DNA from: Ruminococcus sp.
GTDB taxonomy: Bacteria > Bacillota > Clostridia > Oscillospirales > Ruminococcaceae
Assembly (NCBI GenBank): GCA_029063695.1
Contig: JAIDNR010000218.1
Span: 1-18,534 of the forward strand
Direction: 5' to 3'
Length of the DNA: 18,534 nucleotides
Shown here: piece after piece, positions 14,050 to 18,534 of the stretch
How the letters are laid out: the number at the start of each line of letters is the position of its first letter
Numbering within the stretch: position 1 is the first letter of the stretch
Translations under genes and position numbers: made by a program
The notes under the pieces: generated by a model
Told to the model about the DNA's origin: nothing
The model's database searches: none
The model's input: only the letters and a program-made list of their open reading frames with translations

Positions 14050-15207
14050 TTAGTCTTCTTTCTTTCTGAGAACGAAAGCAGTACCGAGAGCTACAGCAAG
14101 ACCTGCAACTGCTACGCCAACGCCTGCAACACCTGTCTTAGGTGAATCATCCTTCTTATTATCTGATGGCTTAGTTGTTGTAGCCGGCTTAGTTGTTGTT
14201 GCACCCTTGCTGCTGCCTGTAGTTGTTGTTGCAGCACCTGTTACAGTTGTACCACTGCCTGTTGTAGTAGTTACAGCATTGCCTGTATTAGTTGTTGTTG
14301 CAGGAGCAGTTGTTGTAGTTGTTTCAGGAGCAGTTGTTGTAGTTGTTTCAGGAGCAGTTGTTGTAGTTGTTTCAGGAGCAGTTGTTGTAGTTGTTTCCGG
14401 AGGAGCAGCAGCAGCAACAATAGCGATTACACCGTCTGTACTTCCGTCAACATCTTTAAGAGCAGGACATTTTTCAATAGCATCAGCAGCAGAAACAGCA
14501 GCACCGTTTGCATCAACATAGCTTACAGCAGAAGCATCAAATGACTTTGTGAAACCGTTGTTGATAGCTCTTGTAAATACATATGCCTGCATCAACTTAC
14601 CTGTGTTGTTGTTCTTAGCATTTGTGAAAAGGTCCTTAGCATTCGGATTTGACTTGTAGAAGATGTCAATCGGGAATACATCACCCTCTGCAACATCTTC
14701 AGGAAGTTCAAACTTAATCTGCCATAAAACACCATCAAGACCGTTGTCATCATCAGCAGCGGAAGCAATGAATATACCTGACATACCCTGATCTTGAGCT
14801 GTCGGGTCTGGGTCAGGAGTTTTTGTAGCAAGATACTTACCGCCAGGACCTGCTTCAATATCAGGCTTGTTGAGTTCATTCTTCGGAATTGTAAGACGTG
14901 AATCATAGTAAACATGCAAACCTGTTGAAGCATAAAGTGCTCTAGCATCTCCTACAGTGATTGTAGCTATTCTTGTTCTGTTTTCCTGAGCCTCTTTAAG
15001 AGTAAGAATCTCATTTGAAACTGTGATTGTGGGCTTAATCTCAGAAGCATCGATTTCGTCCTGTGTAAAACCAATTTTTGAAGCCTCAAAATAATCACTT
15101 GCACCTGTTAAACTAGTTTCAGCAAAGGATGTCATAGAAACAGTGGAAGCAGCAACTGCTGTAAGAGCGAGTGCTGAAAATACTCTCTTTAAAGAATTCT
15201 TCTTCAT
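14050..15207 (-). CDS. scaE: ScaE-like cell-wall-anchored single-cohesin protein
   Basis: This 385-residue surface protein is laid out as an anchoring scaffoldin. A signal peptide (1-29) ends in SFA. One cohesin (about 57-266) shows STGLHVYYDSRL (94-105), ASAADDDNGLDGVLW (148-162), GDVFPIDIFY (175-184), DLFTNAKNNNTGKLMQAY (192-209) and DGVIAI. A Thr/Pro linker follows (271-350), with four ETTTTTAP units. The C-terminal sorting signal is SPKTG (355-359), a hydrophobic helix (360-380) and RKKED. The cohesin motifs match what I remember of R. flavefaciens ScaE (CohE), which sortase links to the wall and which holds X-dockerin proteins. The adjacent upstream gene encodes just such an X-dockerin. 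SPKTG departs from canonical LPxTG at the first residue. GAAAGG lies 11 nt before the ATG. Confidence 0.93.
   Translation of the reverse strand: MKKNSLKRVFSALALTAVAASTVSMTSFAETSLTGASDYFEASKIGFTQDEIDASEIKPTITVSNEILTLKEAQENRTRIATITVGDARALYASTGLHVYYDSRLTIPKNELNKPDIEAGPGGKYLATKTPDPDPTAQDQGMSGIFIASAADDDNGLDGVLWQIKFELPEDVAEGDVFPIDIFYKSNPNAKDLFTNAKNNNTGKLMQAYVFTRAINNGFTKSFDASAVSYVDANGAAVSAADAIEKCPALKDVDGSTDGVIAIVAAAAPPETTTTTAPETTTTTAPETTTTTAPETTTTTAPATTTNTGNAVTTTTGSGTTVTGAATTTTGSSKGATTTKPATTTKPSDNKKDDSPKTGVAGVGVAVAGLAVALGTAFVLRKKED
14301..14396 (-). repeat. 24-bp tandem repeat coding the ETTTTTAP linker
   Basis: Four nearly identical 24-bp units (CAGGAGCAGTTGTTGTAGTT plus GTTT on the plus strand) and a partial fifth follow each other without gaps. 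They encode four copies of an eight-residue Thr/Pro linker unit in the cohesin protein. Confidence 0.92.
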
Positions 15208-15236
15208 TTTAGTTTTTTCCTTTCAGATTAATAAAT

Positions 15237-15264
15237 ATTTTAATGCTATTCTGCCGCCGTTCAA
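15237..15264 (-). promoter_or_regulatory. Possible internal promoter of the cohesin gene
   Basis: On the minus strand TTGAAC (15264-15259), a 16-nt spacer and TAAAAT (15242-15237) resemble a sigmaA promoter. The -35 falls inside a hairpin loop, and the match is only moderate. Confidence 0.35.
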
Positions 15265-15272
15265 GACGGCAG
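15251..15272 (-). other. Intercistronic stem-loop between the X-dockerin and cohesin genes
   Basis: In the leftward transcript CTGCCGTC pairs with GGCGGCAG (8 bp, one G-U pair) around a 6-nt loop, and no T-run follows. It is therefore not a standard terminator. It may be a processing or stabilising element, or part of a regulatory site with the possible promoter overlapping it. Confidence 0.6.
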
Positions 15273-15300
15273 AAACAACATTTTTATTTTGTCTATGGGC

Positions 15301-18279
15301 TTATTCTTCGTCTTTCTTTGCGTATTCATCGCCAAGAATGTCATTCCATAACTCTCTTGTAGGAAGTATACCTGTAGAAGTCTTACCGTATGTTGCAAGT
15401 ATGAATGTACCATCTGCACCATCAATAAGTCTTTCAGGCTTTGTCATCTTCCAGTTGCCCTCAGTATTTTCATTGTCAACATCTGCAAGGAATGCAGCAA
15501 ATTCATCAAGTGTTGCATCAATAAGTTCTTCTGTATCAGGGTCAATAACAAGTTCACTTGTTGAGAAAATCACCTCAGCAGGGTTTTTTAATGTTGACAT
15601 TGCACCGTACCATATAAGAGTTAATGCCATATCAGTAGATGTTGCCATACCATCGAGGTCAGCATCACCCTTTACACCTACGTAAGCAGTAATTGCAGCC
15701 TCTGTACCATCTGTAGATGCGATTACTTCGCCTGCGTTTGCAATAACTGCACCGTTTTCAGCAACGATGTCCTCTGCTGCATAAAGTGAAACTGCATACT
15801 TAAAGTTATCGATTGTTGGTTTTTCGTTTTCACCTATAGGTGTAAATACACTTTCAGGTGTATCGTCAAATACAAACTTGTCTGTTATATCACCAGAAGC
15901 TTCATTTTTAACAGTTTCTTCATTGATAATGTTTCCTTCTGCATCGAATGTTGTATACTTTGTATCAACCTTATATGTGATTGACTTAACCTGTTCCTTG
16001 TTGAAGCTCTTATCAATTGAAAGATAGAAACCGTCTACAGCAGTCTCAACAGAGATGTCTACAGTATATTCTGCTGAAACAGTTGTTGTTAAAATACTTT
16101 GATTCGGATCAGTTGTTGTTGATGTCTGACTCGGATCAACTGTTGCTGTTGATGTTGATGTCTGACTCGGGTCAACTGTTGCTGTTGATGTTGATGTCTG
16201 ACTCGGGTCAACTGTTGCTGTTGATGTTGATGTCTGACTCGGGTCAACTGTTGCTGTTGATGTCGATGTCTGACTCGGGTCAACTGTTGCTGTTGATGTC
16301 GATGTCTGACTCGGGTCAACTGTTGTTGATGTTGCTGTTGTTGAAGCAGTTGTAGTTGTTGTAGTAATATCCTTAACCTCAACAATTCTCTTGAGTTTGA
16401 AATCAACAGAAGCATTTCCTGCTATATCAAGGTTAGTAAAGTCAAGAACTATAGTAGCTTCCTTATAAACCTTTTCTACATCAACATTGTATGTATCTGC
16501 AATATATGTTGCAGAATTGTCGCCCTCATGATTCTTTAAATCACTTGTATCTTCATCGGGAAGCTTAGCTGTAAATGTAAGTTCACCGACATTTGCCGTA
16601 ACTTCAATATCATAAGCCTTAGCAGCAATATCAGCCATATCTTCGGGAGTAACAGCAAAGTTTTCTGGAGCAAGCTGATTGATGATTGTGTTGAAAATCT
16701 TCTGAACATATTTATTAGCAGCTATAGCATTCGGGTCTGTCGGAACGCCATCGGGAATCTTGTTTGCAATCTTGTCAGGAGCTTTATTTTCAGCATAATC
16801 AAGAACCTTATTGAACATTTTGTTGTTGTTTATAGCTTCTGCCATTTCAGTATAACTGTCGAAATGTTTAGGCTTAGGAGTTTTGTAATTCTTTACAGTA
16901 TCATACTTTTCAAGACCTTTTGAAATTGCATTTTCAGCCTTTTTCACATACTTGTCAATCTGAGCTTTGGCTTCAGCAGCATTAGCCTGTGCCTTTGCAA
17001 ATACATCATCATATTCTGCCTGAATTTCGTTCATTTTGTTCTGATAATCGGCAGAACCATGTATCATAGCTTTGATTTCATCATCATCATAAGTATACTT
17101 GTCAGTATAACTATCTAAAAGTTCCTTATACTCAGGAGAATCTAAAACTCCGTTTACAGCTTCATCATAATCAACAGCATTGTCAGCCATGTATTTCTCA
17201 ACAAGCTCATTGTATTCGTCCGATTCACTGAGAATCTCTTTGATTTCATCATCACTGAGGTTGATACCGTTTGTGAATCTATCCATCAAATCCTTGTATT
17301 TATCAGATTCCTTGACTTTAGCTTCAGCCTCTTCATAATCAACGCCGTTTTTTGCCATATAATCATTTACAAGATTCTTAAATTCAACAGATTCAAAAAT
17401 CATTGATTCAATTTCGCCATCAGCAGGAGTGTAACCGTTCTTCAAATCATTGAAAAGTTTATTATATTCGTCAGATTCCTGAACAAGCTTTTCAAGTCCA
17501 TCACGGTCAAGGTTATACTGGTCTATAAGGTCATCAATAGTTGACTCTATAGAAGTCTGAACTGCCTTAATAGTATCAGTAATATACTTAGTAATTGAAA
17601 TGTCCTTGTAAACCTTGCCTGTAGCTTTGTCAGTGAAAGAAACCGAACCAGATACAAGAGTTCCGTTCTCAAGAGCTGAAGCATCAATTTCTATGTCAAA
17701 GTCACCGGCAATTACCATCTTGTCAAAGAACTTTATTTCATCTAAATCTGCAATGTTATAACCCTCAGCAAGCTTTTTGAGCTTTTCACCGAATCTTGCC
17801 TGTACTTCATCTTCCAGAATAGGAGTGATGTTGTCAAGTGAAGCGTGTACACGAATGATGTTCTTTTCTGAATCAACACTGTAAGTAACGTCGCCTACTT
17901 TTTCAATAGCACTCTTTACAACATCACCATATGAACCTGCATTGTTGATAATTTCTTCATAAATTGAAGACAGGTCAAGAGTACCATTTTCTTCCATTGT
18001 TTTGAGACTTGCCAAAAAATGCTTATTCCATTCTGAATCCTTTACAAAAGTATTTCCAACTCTTTCGTAAGTTTCTGCATTCATAAGGCCTTCTGTAGGT
18101 TCAATGAAAATGAGACTATTTACAGAAGTCTCTTTAGGTTCAATTGCTTTGACTGATTGTGGCAGTGCTGTGATTGCATTATTAACACTTACAGCGTTAG
18201 CAACAGATAAGCACTGTGTGAGAGCAAGCGGAACGGCAGTAGCCAAAGCGAAAGCTCTCTTGAATAATGAATTCTTCAT
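15301..18279 (-). CDS. Large secreted X-module-dockerin surface protein, CttA/ScaB-like
   Basis: This 992-residue protein has a signal peptide (1-29, ending ANA), an unrecognised mixed region (30-240), six helical repeats of 28 residues (about 265-425), a helical Ala/Lys-rich stretch and a second unrecognised region (430-640). After a Thr/Ser linker (VDPSQTSTSTAT, six copies, 654-725) come an X-module (about 735-869) and a dockerin (870-992). Dockerin loop 1 is D872-x-D874-x-D876-G-x5-D883. The second half (DEFAAFLADVDNE, then KPERLIDGADGTFILATYG) has an insertion. This layout matches the remembered X-dockerin of R. flavefaciens CttA, which docks onto ScaE. The cohesin gene follows 93 nt downstream. 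The start at 18279 has GAGAGG 9 nt upstream and begins the signal peptide; in-frame ATGs as far as 18342 are less likely. I recognise no cellulose-binding module. Confidence 0.9.
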   Translation of the reverse strand: MKNSLFKRAFALATAVPLALTQCLSVANAVSVNNAITALPQSVKAIEPKETSVNSLIFIEPTEGLMNAETYERVGNTFVKDSEWNKHFLASLKTMEENGTLDLSSIYEEIINNAGSYGDVVKSAIEKVGDVTYSVDSEKNIIRVHASLDNITPILEDEVQARFGEKLKKLAEGYNIADLDEIKFFDKMVIAGDFDIEIDASALENGTLVSGSVSFTDKATGKVYKDISITKYITDTIKAVQTSIESTIDDLIDQYNLDRDGLEKLVQESDEYNKLFNDLKNGYTPADGEIESMIFESVEFKNLVNDYMAKNGVDYEEAEAKVKESDKYKDLMDRFTNGINLSDDEIKEILSESDEYNELVEKYMADNAVDYDEAVNGVLDSPEYKELLDSYTDKYTYDDDEIKAMIHGSADYQNKMNEIQAEYDDVFAKAQANAAEAKAQIDKYVKKAENAISKGLEKYDTVKNYKTPKPKHFDSYTEMAEAINNNKMFNKVLDYAENKAPDKIANKIPDGVPTDPNAIAANKYVQKIFNTIINQLAPENFAVTPEDMADIAAKAYDIEVTANVGELTFTAKLPDEDTSDLKNHEGDNSATYIADTYNVDVEKVYKEATIVLDFTNLDIAGNASVDFKLKRIVEVKDITTTTTTASTTATSTTVDPSQTSTSTATVDPSQTSTSTATVDPSQTSTSTATVDPSQTSTSTATVDPSQTSTSTATVDPSQTSTTTDPNQSILTTTVSAEYTVDISVETAVDGFYLSIDKSFNKEQVKSITYKVDTKYTTFDAEGNIINEETVKNEASGDITDKFVFDDTPESVFTPIGENEKPTIDNFKYAVSLYAAEDIVAENGAVIANAGEVIASTDGTEAAITAYVGVKGDADLDGMATSTDMALTLIWYGAMSTLKNPAEVIFSTSELVIDPDTEELIDATLDEFAAFLADVDNENTEGNWKMTKPERLIDGADGTFILATYGKTSTGILPTRELWNDILGDEYAKKDEE
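16121..16329 (-). repeat. 36-bp tandem repeat coding the TVDPSQTSTSTA linker
   Basis: Six units begin at 16121, 16157, 16193, 16229, 16265 and 16301, exactly 36 bp apart and nearly identical. They keep the reading frame and encode a 12-residue linker unit between the N-terminal part and the X-module. Confidence 0.95.
17011..17487 (-). repeat. Six 28-residue (84-bp) helical protein repeats
   Basis: Within the large surface protein, an anchor serine recurs at residues 269, 297, 325, 353, 381 and 409, and an aromatic residue three positions later in each. Each unit reads roughly ES-x-EY-x2-L-x3-Y. Two unit types alternate, one ending in DDEI and one in VDYxEA, so the higher-order period is 56 residues. 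DNA identity between units is low, so the repeat is old. Confidence 0.85.
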
Positions 18280-18409
18280 TGTTCTATACCTCTCTAACAT
18301 ATTTTTTCTCATCATCTGCCTGAATTCTTGTAATTCCCGCATCTCTGAGAAGTCTTTTTGTACAAGGCATATAGCCCTTCTATAGCCATGCCCAAAAATT
18401 CATAATTAC

Positions 18410-18438
18410 ATTTTAGCATACAAATTGCAATAAGTCAA
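18410..18438 (-). promoter_or_regulatory. SigmaA promoter of the X-dockerin/cohesin locus
   Basis: On the minus strand TTGACT (18438-18433), 17 nt, then TAAAAT (18415-18410). It gives a leader of about 125 nt before the start at 18279, with a weak 5-bp hairpin (GGCAT with ATGCC, around 18365-18391) and no riboswitch I recognise. The rest of the gap up to 18534 shows nothing further. Confidence 0.65.
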
Positions 18439-18534
18439 GGAAATCAACACATTTTTATAAAAAATTATTGATGATTAATTCAGTAGATTTTTGTACGTAT
18501 TTCACAATAAAAGCTTGTACACTATATATATTTC

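Noticed and set aside
14207..14521. Open frame on the plus strand rich in Val across the linker of the cohesin gene
   Set aside because: It is the antisense reading of a low-complexity Thr/Pro repeat; it has no ribosome binding site and the minus-strand gene is certain.
16121..16329. Regular 36-bp repeats that could suggest a CRISPR array
   Set aside because: The units are directly adjacent with no unique spacers, stay in frame and encode a Thr/Ser linker inside a long coding sequence.
18205..18219. Possible lipobox at LTQC near the end of the signal peptide of the large protein
   Set aside because: Glutamine directly before the cysteine does not fit a lipobox, and a good AxA-type cleavage site (ANA) follows six residues later.
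18279..18342. Longer N-terminus of the X-dockerin protein starting at 18342
   Set aside because: The extra 21 residues are charged and would bury the signal peptide; GAGAGG lies 9 nt before the ATG at 18279.

Overview
The window looks like a chromosomal segment of an AT-rich, low-GC Gram-positive anaerobe of the Oscillospiraceae, most probably a fibre-degrading Ruminococcus related to R. flavefaciens. The evidence is an 8-Fe ferredoxin, Gram-positive housekeeping synteny (SpoVB/YabM-like flippase, mazG, HU, rqcP), a stand-alone methionine-synthase activation protein beside metF, Thr-rich linkers in secreted proteins, and a cellulosome-type cohesin next to an X-module-dockerin protein. There are no tRNA, rRNA, CRISPR, phage or IS genes in view.

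Left part (1-7050): a ferredoxin and a lipoprotein gene are read rightward, and a SpoVB-like flippase is read leftward. A strong divergent promoter then drives a PLP aminotransferase, an unknown 170-residue protein and trpS. After a 121-nt gap that holds a large inverted repeat come mazG, HU and rqcP; mazG and HU overlap by 8 nt, and an intrinsic terminator separates HU from rqcP.

Middle part (7050-13980): most genes are read leftward. From right to left these are ung, metF and the methionine-synthase activation gene (one operon), then an orphan solute-binding lipoprotein with its own near-consensus promoter, an extended-SDR epimerase-like gene, a small unknown gene and an AraC-type regulator with a GyrI-like effector domain. 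A TtcA-family PP-loop tRNA thiolase is read rightward, divergent from ung.

Right part (14009-18534): two leftward secreted-protein genes form the most interesting locus. The upstream gene encodes a 992-residue surface protein with a signal peptide, six helical repeats of exactly 28 residues, a Thr/Ser linker built on a 36-bp tandem repeat, and a C-terminal X-module plus atypical dockerin. The downstream gene encodes one cohesin, a Thr/Pro linker and a sortase-type anchor (SPKTG, hydrophobic stretch, RKKED). Sequence features and gene order match the cttA-scaE end of the R. flavefaciens sca cluster. I infer that the cohesin is fixed to the wall and holds the X-dockerin protein at the surface. 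The N-terminal 640 residues of the large protein match no family I recognise.

Functions rest on reading motifs and on remembered family sequences; no database search was possible. Promoter and terminator calls come from inspection.
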